Below, piece by piece: positions 37,894 through 49,208 of a stretch of 64,000 nt of DNA (position 1 is the first letter of the stretch; each line of letters begins with the position of its first letter). A program made the position numbers and the translations under genes. The notes under the pieces were generated by a model, which ran no database searches, was not told the DNA's origin, and worked only from the letters and a program-made list of their open reading frames with translations. The DNA is taken from the NCBI GenBank assembly GCA_950097015.1, contig CATNEN010000009.1:560501-624500 (forward strand), read 5' to 3'. The DNA is from Macrostomum hystrix. Lineage: Eukaryota > Platyhelminthes > Macrostomidae.

Positions 37894-40393
37894 TCAGTGC
37901 GGGTACTTGCGGCAGATCCGCTTGTCCGTGGTGCTGCAGATCCGAGTATCGTCAAAGTAATGCGCTGCGCTCTGCAAGAAGCTCTCCGTGTCATGCTGTT
38001 CGGCCTGGAAAATGCCTGGCAGCGATGGTAAAAATCGGTTCTCTTGATTTTATGCATGCAAAGCTTGACTTTGGGTTGGTCCTCATGGGCACAATTCCAT
38101 ACAATGCCTTAACAAAGACCAGGCTACTTTCGCCTTGGGTAAGACCACTGGGATATTTCAAATACCCACTGCCTACTTCACGACAGCTCCCAAACCAAAT
38201 GACCGATTTGCGTGTCCACCATTTGGATCAAAAGTTTCCTCCCTTTAAGATGAATTTACTTTCAGAACCGTCTGAGTCAGCATCGTACACCCCGACGAGA
38301 ATCTTTGAATTCCGTGTATGCCTAGGAATTATAATAACATAATAACTATGTTTGTGATTCTGGAAGCTGTTTCATCGATTAGAGCGGAAAATTTTAGCCC
38401 GATTTCTGGATATTCATGGATATTGGCTGAATATTTTGCGAGATGCAGAAAAAAGAAAAAAATCTGGGTATTTAAAATACCCCCTGGACTTTTTACTGCT
38501 AAGTCTCCTGACCGTTCTACTTGGGATCTTGCAGTGGATGCGAGCCTAGGGCTACTATTACACCAGAGTCAGACCATCGCCCGCTCCGTCTGCCGGGAAA
38601 GAACTAACCATGAGCATTAACCGAAAAGCCCTCACCGGAGCTCCGCTGCACTTCTCCCATTGGCTGTCGCAAGATGTTGATGAGATCTTCGCCATGCTGA
38701 TACTTGATCTGCGGTATGTCGCTAGCGTCTGCCTCGACCGGCTGGTCGGCGCCAGATGTATCAGCGCGCTGGCGAGTTGGGCGGTTGTTGCCCACGCGAC
38801 TAAGAATGAGGTCGGAAGATGGCTTGAGGCAGTGGGAGGCGCACTGTCCCCAGTTGGTCTGCAGCAGCGCGATGCGGGCGTCGATGCGTAGGTACTGCAG
38901 GATGCTGCGCAGGGCGGTGCGGCGACAAACACCAATCTGCTGCCAGTTGCAGCCGCAGGACTTCATGTCCTTGTCATCGCTGGGGTGTATGGGAACCACC
39001 TGCGGTGATAAGGTTAGGAAACGCTGACATCTGACAGTTCCCTGAAATCTAACAGCTTCCTGACATCTGACTGGCTCCCTGACATCTAAAAGCATTTCTG
39101 ACATCTGACAGCTCCTTGACATCTGAAAGCCTCCCTGAAATCTGTCAGCTCCCTGACATCTGACAGCCTCCCTGGCATCTAAAAGCATTCCTGACATCTG
39201 ACAGCTCCTTGACATCTGACAGCCTCCCTAACATCTGAAAGCCTTCCTGACATCTGACAGCCTCCATGACATCTGACAGACTCCCTAACCTCTGAAAGCC
39301 TCCATGACATCTAACAGCTCCCTGATATCTGACAGTTCCCTGACATCTGACAGCTCCCTGACATCTGACAGCCTCCTTGACATCTAACAGCTCCCTGACA
39401 CCTGACAGTTCCCTGACATCTGACAGCTCCCTGACATCTAACAGCTCCCTGACATCTGACAGTTCCCTGACATCTGACAGCCTCCCTGACATCTGACAGC
39501 TCCCTGACATCTGACAGCCTCCTTGCCATCTGACAGCCTCCTTGACATCTGACAGCCTCCTTGACATCTGACAGCCTCCCTAACATCTGAAAGCCTTCCT
39601 GACATCTGACAGCTCCCTGACATCTGACAGTTCCCTGACATCTGTCAGCTCCCTGACATCAGACAGCCTCCCTGACATCAGACAGCCTCCCTGACATCTG
39701 ACAGCCTCCCTGACATCAGACAGCCTCCCTGACATCAGACAGCCTCCCTGACATCTGACAGTTCCCTGACATCTGTCAGCTCCCTGACATCTGACAGCCT
39801 CCCTGACATCTGACAGCTCCCGGACATCTGACAGTTCCCTGACATCAGACAGCCTCCCTGACATATGTCAGCTCCCTGTTAAAGTTTTGGATTTCTCAGA
39901 TTGGCCCTGAGCACAAGAGCTCCCCCCAGAGCTGTTAGCCGCCGACCTCTAGCGAGCTGTCGCAACCGGCGGTCTGCCAATCGGCCTCGTTTGCAAAGAC
40001 CACCGCGAAGTGGTCGCGAATGCCGTAGTGCTCGAGCAGGGTGTGCAGGAAAGCCACGTTGGTGGCAGAAATGATGATCTGAACGACGCGCTCGCGGTAC
40101 ATCTCGCGCACCGCGTCAATCATGAGGCGGTGCAGCGGCAGGGAGCGGATGAGACTCTCCACGGCCCAGCGGCCGATGCGGAACTCCTGTAGAGATCTCA
40201 TAACCTGGCTCATGTAGAAGGAGCTGCTCCAGCCCAAGGCCTTGTACGACGCATTTAGCGCTTGTCTCCGGTCCGAGGGCAGCAGGCCGGCCACTGTGTT
40301 GTCAATATTGCCCGCAACGATGATTTCGTTCACGTCCCACACCACCAGCCGTGGCGAGCGCCACGGGTCCTTGCTGACTGGGACATGCGACAT
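37894..40393 (-). CDS. PHOSPHO1/2-like HAD-family protein, probably inactive, 3 exons, ~310 aa
   Basis: Minus-strand exons 39947-40393, 38636-38999 and 37894-38015, with phases 0 and 1 matched; GAG|GTCGGC and TCCG|GTGAGG are the donors. The N-terminal half follows the PHOSPHO family: RLVVWDVNEIIV at the motif I place, SLPLHRLMIDAVREM, then IIISATNVAFLHTLLEHYGI (motif II) and AVVFANEADW. The known family is a Mg-dependent phosphatase of phosphocholine/phosphoethanolamine or pyridoxal phosphate. Here the DxDxT nucleophile motif reads DVNEI (second Asp replaced), motif II has A for the usual Asp, and the GDGxND Mg-binding motif is not visible in exon 2 (NWGQCASHCL at that place). Cys/Trp-rich exon 2 and the third exon are divergent. 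Frame is intact, so a pseudoenzyme is more likely than a dead gene. Confidence 0.68.
39025..39872. repeat. 19-20 bp minisatellite in PHOSPHO-like intron 1
   Basis: About 44 units of CTGACATCTGACAGCTCCC / CCTCCC, with point variants (CTAACAG, CTGAAAG, CAGACAG). It fills intron 39000-39946. Units of 19 and 20 bases mix, producing open frames on the minus strand that are not genes. Confidence 0.93.
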
Positions 40394-40439
40394 GAGTTTG
40401 ACTAGCTATTCGAGTTTTATTATTTAGTTTGAGTTGGTT

Positions 40440-41050
40440 GGTTCAGAATTTTACTCGAAGAGCTCTTAATTTATTATTACCAACCATAGAGAGTTAAGCA
40501 CGGTGTATGCAAATAATAGCAGAGCCACCTTGAGAATTTGAAATATGCATATCATATGTTTAATCGAAGTGACCCAATGGTGATTGAATCGGAAAATGCT
40601 TGCATTAATACTGAAATATCTATGGCCGGACCCGTCATGCAGTGTTCAAAAGCAAGTAGTTGATGGAAAAATAAAAGGCTAAATAAATTAATCTCTAAAA
40701 ATGTGACTTTAGTTCTCTGATTAGGAAGGTCCGATGCTGGATTTGTTGCCCATTCGGCTGCTCAAAGTAAGTCTATGGCCCAATATTAAACTGGCATATT
40801 TCGCCAGACCAAAAGAACCAAATTTGCCACTTGGCCTAGTGGGGAATAAATGATCGGATATAAATTATACTAATTGATCTCGAGGCGAGCGAAGCGAGAA
40901 GTATTAATCGATATAATTATCCTCAACTGTTACGACTATTTGCCATAGACAACAGATTCCCGGTTCAGAATGATAATTAAATAAGTTTTCGTAGTTTTTC
41001 AAAACCTAAGAATATATTTGGTACAGTCGGCAGAAAATCTATTTTTTCCC
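40440..41050. other. spacer 5' of the PHOSPHO-like gene
   Basis: No exon seen. Contains GAGGCGAGCGAAGCGAGAAG at about 40876, a small internal GCGA repeat. Confidence 0.4.
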
Positions 41051-41054
41051 TTAT

Positions 41055-42152
41055 CGCTCTAGTATTGCTTTTGCCATTCAATCTCAGTGTTTTGTCATTC
41101 ATACTCAGCACCCATAGAATTAATCCAGCCAGTTGGCGCGGTTTGGCCCATAGACTATCAATCTGTGTAAGCCTTGCAAATACGCTTCAGAACATTGTAT
41201 TTGCATGGCTCACATGATTCGCGTACACGACGAGGCGTCCGTGGATCGATACGGCCCAGGAATGTGAGGAAGAAGTTCGGCGAGCGTTCGCTAGGGAGCG
41301 TGTGCGTGTGGGACAAAGAAACAGCTGCCCCTGTGTTAGCAATCTCCCAGCGTTTCTCCCTCTCTCCCCATTCTGCCTCTGTTGTGCGCGCTGCTTGAAT
41401 TTAAATACACTGGAAGCGAGAGGCAGAGCTTCGCTGCCGCTTTTCATGTGACTCCGGAGTCCACACAGAAACGGGCCTCTGGCCCGTGGAGCGTTTATCT
41501 CTCTGTTGCTGTGACAGAAGGTAACAGGAAGACAAAACTTTCCTGTTATACTCTGTGCCATTCAATCTCGGGTTTTGTCATTCAAACTCAGGCTTTAATG
41601 TGGATAAGGAATGAATAGGTTATTATTCCTCAGCTCGGCTCATGTAACACAGGACCGAAAAACAGACTTGTTAAACTTGTTAAACATAATGCAGTTCATA
41701 CACATTACAAGTCAAACACCTCTAGCATCATGGTGAGGAACATACGGATTTGAGCGGAATTGGTAATGTCTTGGATCAGAACAGTGACTCAGAGAAAAGG
41801 AATTTGCATAATGCACCGTGGATACAGTCGGCTGCAGGCAATCTCCCAGTTCAGAGGCGTCAGAGTGTCCAGTGCAACGTGGCCCAGGCGCTCCATGTAA
41901 GCATATGGCCCATGTACGAGTTGGGCCATGTAAGCAAATGCTATAGAAGAAATTTGTAACTTAGCTGTCTTTGGGAGGACTGCGTTTGAGAGACCGAGCT
42001 TATAAAGCCTGAGTTTGAATAACAAAACCCGAGATTGAATGGCACAGAGCGATAGTCTATGGGCCCAAACCGCGCCAACTGGATCAATTCTATGGGGGCT
42101 GAGTATGAATGACAAAACACTGAGATTGAATGGCAAAAGCTATAGTAATGTC
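41055..42152. mobile_element. foldback / MITE-like element with ~100 bp inverted arms
   Basis: The left arm (about 41066-41168: GCTTTTGCCATTCAATCTCA ... GGCGCGGTTTGGCCCATAGA) is the inverse of the right arm (about 42040-42145), with a few substitutions and small indels. A second pair, CATTCAATCTCGGGTTTTGT at about 41562 and its inverse at about 42010, is nested inside. In the right arm the two blocks are adjacent; in the left arm they are about 380 bases apart. No transposase frame is seen, so if mobile it is non-autonomous. Confidence 0.75.
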
Positions 42153-42782
42153 AGGAACCAGCATAGAAAGGACCTAAATGAATTTGGATTAATTGGAATT
42201 AGATACTCGTAATTCGAAGTCCAAACGTTGAATTGAGCGAAAAATGTCTACAAACTAGTCCTCATTCCAGCTCATTCTATTTGAATTTTCACGCCTATTC
42301 AAAGGTGCAAAGCTGAGAGAGCAGTAATTGTAGTTCTATGATCCAATGCGTTTTGCTGTGCGGCCCCGCCTCACCACACAGCACGTCAAGACAGCTTAAC
42401 GGTTGAGTGCCTTCTCTCCGAGCTGCAGCACCTTCTATGTGTCTCGTCTGCATCGATGCGTTGCTATAGCGGGCACGGGGCATGACCCAGCAGGTTCTGT
42501 GGGCAGTTGGTGACAGGCAGGTGGGAGGTGCACTCAGGAATGCTATTTTTAGCACCCGCACAGCCTGAGTGCACACTGAGCAAAGGCTTTGTGTGCTAAA
42601 GGCAGCGAACAGACCCCTCCCTGCCCACCCGGCCCCATCAAAAGCCCATTGAAAACTAGCTGCTCTCTACCCAGTGTGCTCAAGAGTGAGATAGGCAAAG
42701 AAGAGAGCAGAGAAACTGTGAAATCTCTTCTTGAAGTTCCCATTGAGTTCTTCAGAGACTCTATAGCGACTGCCACAACGAA

Positions 42783-45700
42783 ATGAGCAGCTGGCGCAGC
42801 GGCGACAGCGGAGACAGTCGGCGAAGCGGTCGAAGCGGAGCTGCCGGCGACATCGACCGGCGGCTGTCCGAGGCACGACTGAAGATGCTGCAGGAGGTGA
42901 GTGGCGCGTCGGGTCACGTTGCATTTTTGAGGGCTGAAGCATGGCAGATTCTTAAAGTTTCTTTCAAACTGAAATGGTAGAAATCAAAGAAATCAATGAG
43001 ACACCCATTTCTATACACAGAAACTGGCCGCAGAAAAGCAGAAGGCGGCGCGGAACAAGTACCGAGAGGTGGCTGGTCGCGACCCAGACAGCGGCCACAT
43101 CGGAGACCTCGACGCTGAGATCCAGCTAGCCCGCCTCCGGCATGCCGATCTGCTCAACCAGATGGAGCGGGAGCGGCAGCTGGCCGAGAAGCTAGCCGAC
43201 CGGCCGCGCCACTCAAGCAACGGCCGCTCGACTCGCCGCTCCGAGGAGAGTCCGAGGGAGCGACGAGGAGGTGAGTTTAGTGATGAGCATCCAGAGTGAT
43301 GAGCATCCAGAGTGATGAGCATCCAGAGTGATGAGCATCCAGAGTGATGAGCATCCAGAGTGATGAGCATCCAGAGTGATGAGCATCCAGAGTGATGAGC
43401 ATCCAGAGTGATGAGCATCCAGAGTGATGAGCATCCAGAGTGATGAGCACCCGTAGCCCCTTTAACTTGTCACCAAAATACGCCCCTTTAACTTGCAGAA
43501 CGGTTCTCTGAGATGATGGAGATGATGATGATGCAGAACTCGCAGGTGCATAACATGATACTCAACCAGATGCTTTTGCGACAGTCTCTGGGTGACTCGG
43601 CGACCTACAGAGCGGCCCCGAGCCAACAGCAGCCGGCCCAGCCTATCTACATTCCCATGCCCATGTTCCCGCCCTATCCGCCCCAGCAACAGCAGCCGCA
43701 GCAGATGTGAGTGCGAAAATTCACCACGCAGATTCATTCAGAGTGCTCAATTCCGAATCCTTAGATTGCCTCCAGTAATGCTCCAACATTATAGAAACAT
43801 CTGAAACAGCCCATTTATTACAACTAGACCACCGCATTCCTCACACCCAGACCAACACATTCCTCACACCCAGACCAACACATTCCTCACACCCAGACCA
43901 GTGCATTCCTCACACCCAGACCACCGCATTCCTCACACCCAGACCACCGCATTCCTCACACCCAGACCACCGCATTCCTCACACCCAGACCACCGCATTC
44001 CTGACACCCAGACCACCGCATTCCTCACACCCAGACCAGCGCATTCCTCACACCCAGACCACCGCATTCCTCACACCCAGACCAGCGCATTCCTCACACC
44101 CAGACCACCGCATTCCTCACACCCAGACCAGCGCATTCCTCACACCCAGACCACCGCATTCCTGACACCCAGACCACCGCATTCCTCACACCCAGACCAG
44201 CGCATTCCTCACACCCAGACCACCGCATTCCTCACACCCAGACCAGCGCATTCCTCACACCCAGACCACCGCATTCCTCACACCCAGACCACCGCATTCC
44301 TCACACCCAGACCACCGGATTCCTCACACCCAGACCACCGCATTCCTCACATCCAGACCAACACATTCCTGACACCCAGACCACCGCATTCCTCACACCC
44401 AGACCACCGCATTCCTGACACCCAGACCTCCGCATTCCTGACACCCAGACCACCGCATTCCTCACATCCAGACCACCGCATTCCTGACACCCAGACCTCC
44501 GCATTCCTGACACCCAGACCACCGCATTCCTCACACCCAGACCACCGCATTCTTGACACCTAAATCGACCCATTTCTATGAAAACAGCACGAAATTCATT
44601 TATGCACTTGAAAACTTTTATTTTAGAGTTGAGTATCGCTCTAAGCCCAGCACACCTGCTCCAGTTGCAAAGGCTGAGGAAGGTAGGATTCTGAGTAAAA
44701 CCCTGCGTCCTGCTATTTTGCTGTGTTTAAACGGATAGCAACATTGTGAAATTGAATTATAAATTACACCTAGTAAATTATTATAATACACATTGGTTCA
44801 TTTTAACAGATCCAATTTCAGCAGCAGCGGCACTGACTAGTTAAGCCTCTAACCCATCACATCCGCGCTCTCCCTGCTCATTTCAGCCAAGCCTGTCGTC
44901 AAAAAAGCCAGCGCGCCCTTTCCGTTTCCGGGAAACGGTGAGTTGTCAGAGCTTTTGCACTCGATAAAACTATTTGGTCGCCTTTGTTCTGAGTATTGAC
45001 CAGCCACGTGTTTCTCACAAAATCCCATCGATTTGCTCTCCCTGTGCAGACAGCCAGCAGAAGCTGAGGCGGCTGGCTTACGCAGCCTTCTTCATCGCCA
45101 CCCTGGACCGCTGGACCAGAGAGGTGAGCCAGATTTCATACCTGAAGGTACACTGCGGCTCGGGCCTCGGTATTCAATTATTTTTCGGCAGGAAAAGCTT
45201 GGCGGGAAAACCGTGGTGCAGAAAAGTCTCGTGAACAGATTTCTGATTTCTGAATTTCTGAAATTTCTGACCAAGGTAGCTCTGTAGCTACCTATTACTC
45301 AGCTTAGTGAATTTATCAAGCAATCAGGAATTCTGCAGAATGCTTGTCAAGGATAAATTTTCTTTAGCTCAGAACCCTATTCCAGACCTCTCGGAAGCTT
45401 AATTGCGATTGAAAGTGCACCTCAACAGCTGCTCCTCTGCCTACAACTGCAGAACAAATTCAGGCCAACAAACGATTTCCTGTTCGAACTGAAGCTCAAG
45501 GAGATCCTGGAGACGCTGCACCGCATCTACAAGGCCCCGGACGGGCAGCTGTACAACATCACCATCACTACCGTGATGGGCACGGAGGCAGATGAGCTCA
45601 CCGAGCTGCTCAACTCGCCGAAGACTCTAAACATTGAGGATGAAAGGTCGCTGACACAGGAGCTGTCCTACTGCATTGAGAATACGGTCTTCCAGATTAC

Positions 45701-47139
45701 GGACATAATGGTGAGTCAGCATAAGTACAGTCACAGTGTTGATGTATCGAGTGAGTATATCTTTCGGGAGCCTTGCTTAAAAAACAATTGCAGCCAGCGA
45801 ATGGCATCCTCGGCACGCACCGGAAGTCCGGCGTCTTTGATATGATGCGCACGGGTAACCTGTATCCAAGAGGCTACTTCTACGACATGGAGAGGGTGCG
45901 TTTCCCGTGCTTTCAGGCATTGGCTAGGGGTTGTTTTTATTGGCAAGAACAGCTCTCATGCCCCGTCTTCCCTGACCTGAATTATATGCAGAGAATGCTC
46001 GACTTAGACGAAGAGGGCCGCACAGCCAAGATCTCGGACGCTGATGGTCGGATGCTGATCATTGGTATGTTCCTCACGCGGGCCCTAGTCGAGACGGTGA
46101 GAGACGCATTGCCCTGTCCGACCTGTTATTTCTTCTTGTTCTTTGCATCATTGTGAGCTCGTTGATCTACTTTGCGCCACTTTGCCTACAAACCCTTCCC
46201 TCCAATCAGCTGTACCTGAAGACCGAGCACTACGGCATGATAGAGGAGACAACACCGAAGGCTGAGCGCAACACAAAGCTTGTGGCCAGCATCCTCATGT
46301 ACATCTACAGGCGGCTGGTCGGCAAGCTCAGCACCATCGATCGGGGTGGAGACATGGAGCGGGCGCCGCTGCCAGTGAGTTCGAGGGCAAAGAAAATAGG
46401 GTCGCGGTGGGTGGTGGAGATGAAAAGGCTCGTTCAGGCTCAAATTCAAACGAAATGAGCTCCGATCTGCGACGAGGCCAAATTCATTTATGGCGCAGTC
46501 CCGAAAAGAAGGGTTGGGGGCTTGTCGTAGTTTACGTCCGATGAGGGCCAAACTACAAACTACACAGTGAAGGTGTACAGTGCCAATAAGAAACCGGGGC
46601 AGATGTACATGCTTGTGCACTCATAACTCAGGGCACAGCGGAATAGACAGTTGCCTCATCGCTGTCTGTCGCCAAATGGCCACGGCCCCTTTGCACTTTC
46701 TTTTTAAGTGCAAAGAAAAAGTCCTCGATCGGCAATTATCCCAGGTGCGTACTCAAAGTTGAACTCGTAGCGTCAGGTTGTGCCTGACTGAAGGTTTTTC
46801 AAGTCAGAAGTCCGTCGCTATTGCTGTTGCTGTCCCGAATCTAACATTTTTCTTGATTTCTGATGCTTCGTATAATCCGCAGAGGGTAGCAATCGTGATA
46901 ATCACGTGTCATGGATAGAACCTTTCTCGATATATATACCTGTTTATACCAATGACCACTCAAACACTCCCCGCTTGTTCAAACAGGAGCTGCCGCCGGA
47001 GATGAGGGAGGTGCTTTACACGGACGCTGAGATCACACCTGTGCTGAAACTTATCAAGAAGAGCCTGGACTATGCCGAGCAGCTGCTGATGCAGTGGTCC
47101 GAGGAGTACATGAGCCGTCTTAGGGAGGCCGCTTTCTAG
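42783..47139 (+). CDS. unidentified conserved-looking protein, 11 exons, ~511 aa
   Basis: Exons 42783-42896, 43021-43270, 43499-43706, 44627-44682, 44887-44937, 45050-45123, 45453-45710, 45794-45895, 45992-46096, 46210-46374 and 46987-47139. Every donor is GT (mostly GTGAGT-like), every acceptor AG, and all phases agree. The N-terminal third is basic and coiled (RRLSEARLKMLQ, KLAAEKQKAARNKYREVAG, LLNQMERERQLAEKLADR). Then a Met-rich patch (MMEMMMMQ) and a Pro/Gln run. The C-terminal half (from SQQKLRRLAYAAFFIATLDR) is ordered, helical-looking and low in repeats: NDFLFELKLKEILETLHRI, GTEADELTELL, RTGNLYPRGYFYDMER, LYLKTEHYG. I do not recognise the family; a cilium or centrosome protein would fit the coiled start but that is a guess. 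AATAAATAAA lies near 47336, about 200 bases past the stop. Confidence 0.82.
43274..43450. repeat. 16 bp minisatellite in intron 2 of the orphan gene
   Basis: About 11 near-perfect units of AGTGATGAGCATCCAG starting only a few bases after the donor GTGAGTTT at 43271. Confidence 0.93.
43826..44566. repeat. 23 bp minisatellite in intron 3 of the orphan gene
   Basis: About 32 units of CATTCCTCACACCCAGACCACCG with CAGCG/CAACA/CTCCG and CTGACACC variants. Each unit contains CCTCACACCCAG|A, a plausible 3' splice site, ahead of the true acceptor TTTTAG at 44621-44626. Since 23 is not a multiple of 3, the frames it opens have a 69 bp period and are not genes. Confidence 0.93.
46430..46645 (+). mobile_element. 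SINE, copy 2 (intron 10 of the orphan gene)
   Basis: The body TTCATTTATGGCGCAG ... GGTTGGGGGCTTGTCGTAGT ... GAGGGCCAAAC ... GGGGCAGATGT parallels copy 1 at 22480-22640 over about 150 bases with many substitutions. Its tRNA-like head is too decayed to call an A box with confidence. Confidence 0.6.
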
Positions 47140-47413
47140 TTCTTAATTTCGTATCAATCGGATAATTTCAAAATTTACAGTCGTCTGGCATGACACCGAA
47201 AAACTACGCTAAACATAACCGATGAATTGAATCCATAAAGTTCCTGAAGTCATTATAATTGCTTTGCAACTGAAAGTCAAATATTTAGGCTGGAAATTTT
47301 CATACTCAGTTGGAGGATGGTACAGTTAAAAAATCGAATAAATAAAATTGCACATTTTTTAAGTAAATACGTTGCTGTAAAGTATGAAGTCCGCACGAGA
47401 GTAGTTTAGTCAG

Positions 47414-47614
47414 TGTGGTGCGAAGAAACGCAAGGCCCCAGCTGGCCAAGCATGCGTCCTTTTATTTGAGCAAACCGGGGGGTGGCGCAACTATCAATTG
47501 GCATATCGATGTACTCGTACATATCGCAGGCAGATAATTGGTTGGGCCAATGCACGCGGTTCTAGGCACAGCTAGCATACATTCCGAGCATGCATGTTAG
47601 ATTGGAATATTACA
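47414..47614 (-). mobile_element. Gypsy-type LTR (3' LTR in element orientation)
   Basis: Begins TGTGGTGCGAAG and ends ATATTACA, a direct repeat of 49010-49208 with only a few differences (TTGGGCC/TTGCGCC, CACAGCTAGC/CACGGCTTGC, a 2-base indel). Adjacent inside on the minus strand is TTTTTGGGGAGAAA, a polypurine tract of the type that primes the plus strand, giving the element a minus orientation. Confidence 0.85.
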
Positions 47615-49009
47615 TTTCTCCCCAAAAACGGAAAACTCGAAAAGGAAATTAAAAGTTTCGAAGAATATTGCAGGCGTGATCGAGGATGTACGAATGTTAG
47701 GAACTTAAGCCATAGATTGTTTTACTGTTCTACGAGTAAGTTTTCAAAATTTCAAAGTTTGGAACGCTGGTTCAAATTCGGTAGTTGATGGGTTTGTCCT
47801 TTGCGGCTCTGGGGTGAGGCCGCTCCGCGATGCAGCACTCCGGTGAGACTACGGCCGCGGCAGCCTCAGGTGGCGGCTCCTCGGCAACCGTCAGAGGCCG
47901 GATGTGCGTCAGGTGGCGAGTGCAAGTCCGGTCGCCCTGCCGCAGGATGTAGGAGTCGCCCTGCTTGTCCGTGACGGTCCATGGCGTCGAGTTCAAAGGG
48001 CGTCTGCGTCTTGGTGCGTGCCGTCCGCTTGCGCAGAACCGCGGAGCCCGGCTTGACGGTGGCGGCCCGGGGCTCTCCTTGAGCGGTTGAAGCCTGCCGC
48101 CATGCGGTTGTTGTACTCGGCGTGGTACTTTTCCAGCTTTGCTCGCTCGTGCTGCACCGGCTGCGATGGTTGGATTTTCGGGATGCCATCGTTCAACGCT
48201 CTGCCCATGAGCAGCTCAGCGGGCGCCACGCCGGTCGCTGAGTGCGGGGTGACGCGGTGGGCAAGCAGCCAGTCGTCTAGCGCAGCTCGCCAGTTGCGAC
48301 CCTCCGCGATGGCAGCCCTGATGACCTTGTTGATGCGCCTGTTGACTCGTTCTGTCTGGGCGTAGCGCTGTTCGACTGGCGTGAGCGACCGGCTGGCAAA
48401 GGCGACGGGTCTGCGGACCCCTTTGTCTACTTGGCTGAGGATGGCTCCGAGCCCGATAGGCGATGCGTCAACGTGGACTTCTGTTGGAAGGCTGACGTCG
48501 AAGAAGGCCAGGACGCTTTCTTTGCAGATCTCGCTCTTGTTTGCTGAAATGCTTCTTGTTGCTTCGCCGTCCAGCACCATGTCTGACCCTTCTTTAGCAA
48601 CTCTCGCATCGGCTGGGTCAGGTCCGAGAAGTTTGGGACGAACCTGGACAGGTAAGTGGCTAAGCCGAGGAAGGAGCGCAGCTCCGTCACGCTTGTCGGT
48701 TCCTTGAAGTCCTTCAGTGCCTTGATTTTCTCGGCCGCGGGCTGAACACCTCTAGCGCTGATGCGCATCCCGAGGAAGTCAATGAAGCTGGGCTAGTCGA
48801 CACTTGTTCAGCACTCCCCTAGGCCTGATGAGACTGACCAGGCTCAGCATGGGCTTCACCAACGCGTCCGAAATTCTGCAAAGAGTAATGACAAGTGATC
48901 TCAGCCGCCTCCGGGGTGTCCGATGGGCGCACGACGACATCACAGTCTTCGCGAGCACTGTTGAAGAGCACAACAACCGGCTGAGAGAGTGTCGCCAGTC
49001 ATCGTTTCT
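47615..49009 (-). mobile_element. internal part of a deleted, rearranged Gypsy retrotransposon
   Basis: On the minus strand: RT connection region RGVQPAAEKIKALKDFKEPT ... ELRSFLGLATYLSRFVPN (48780-48600), RNase H start EVHVDASPIGLGAILSQ ... RSLTPVEQRYAQTE (to 48365). Then, without a break, an integrase end RVNRRINKVIRAAI ... HRVTPHSATGVAPAELLMGR and TRHLTHIRPL (to about 47870). The RNase H remainder and the integrase core are gone, with the join at a shared TER. The RT palm TPLGLMRLTRLSMGFTNASE ... WAHDDITVFA lies at 48804-49000 on the plus strand, so it is inverted. Several frameshifts. Not functional alone. No clear 5 bp target duplication. Confidence 0.85.
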
Positions 49010-49208
49010 TGTGGTGCGAAGAAACGCAAGGCCCCAGCTGGCCAAGCATGCGTCCTTTTATTTGAGCAAACCGGGGGGTGGCGCAACTATCAATTGGCAT
49101 ATCGATGTACTCGTACATATCGCAGGCAGATAATTGGTTGCGCCAATGCACGCGGTTCTAGGCACGGCTTGCATACATTCCGAGCACATGTTAGATTGGA
49201 ATATTACA
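49010..49208 (-). mobile_element. Gypsy-type LTR (5' LTR in element orientation)
   Basis: Partner of 47414-47614 in direct orientation, TG...CA ended, 199 bases. Confidence 0.85.

Noticed and set aside
38604-38635. PHOSPHO-like gene ending at the TAG near 38604
   Set aside because: A strong donor (TCCG|GTGAGG) lies just before it, and a third exon with matching phase and a poly(A) signal exists at 37894-38015.
43901-44563. 220-codon Thr/Pro/His repeat protein
   Set aside because: The 23 bp unit opens all three frames; the stretch is intron 3 of the orphan gene.
47414-49208. target-site duplication around the Gypsy element
   Set aside because: Flanking bases (GTCAG on the left, GTTGC on the right) do not match.
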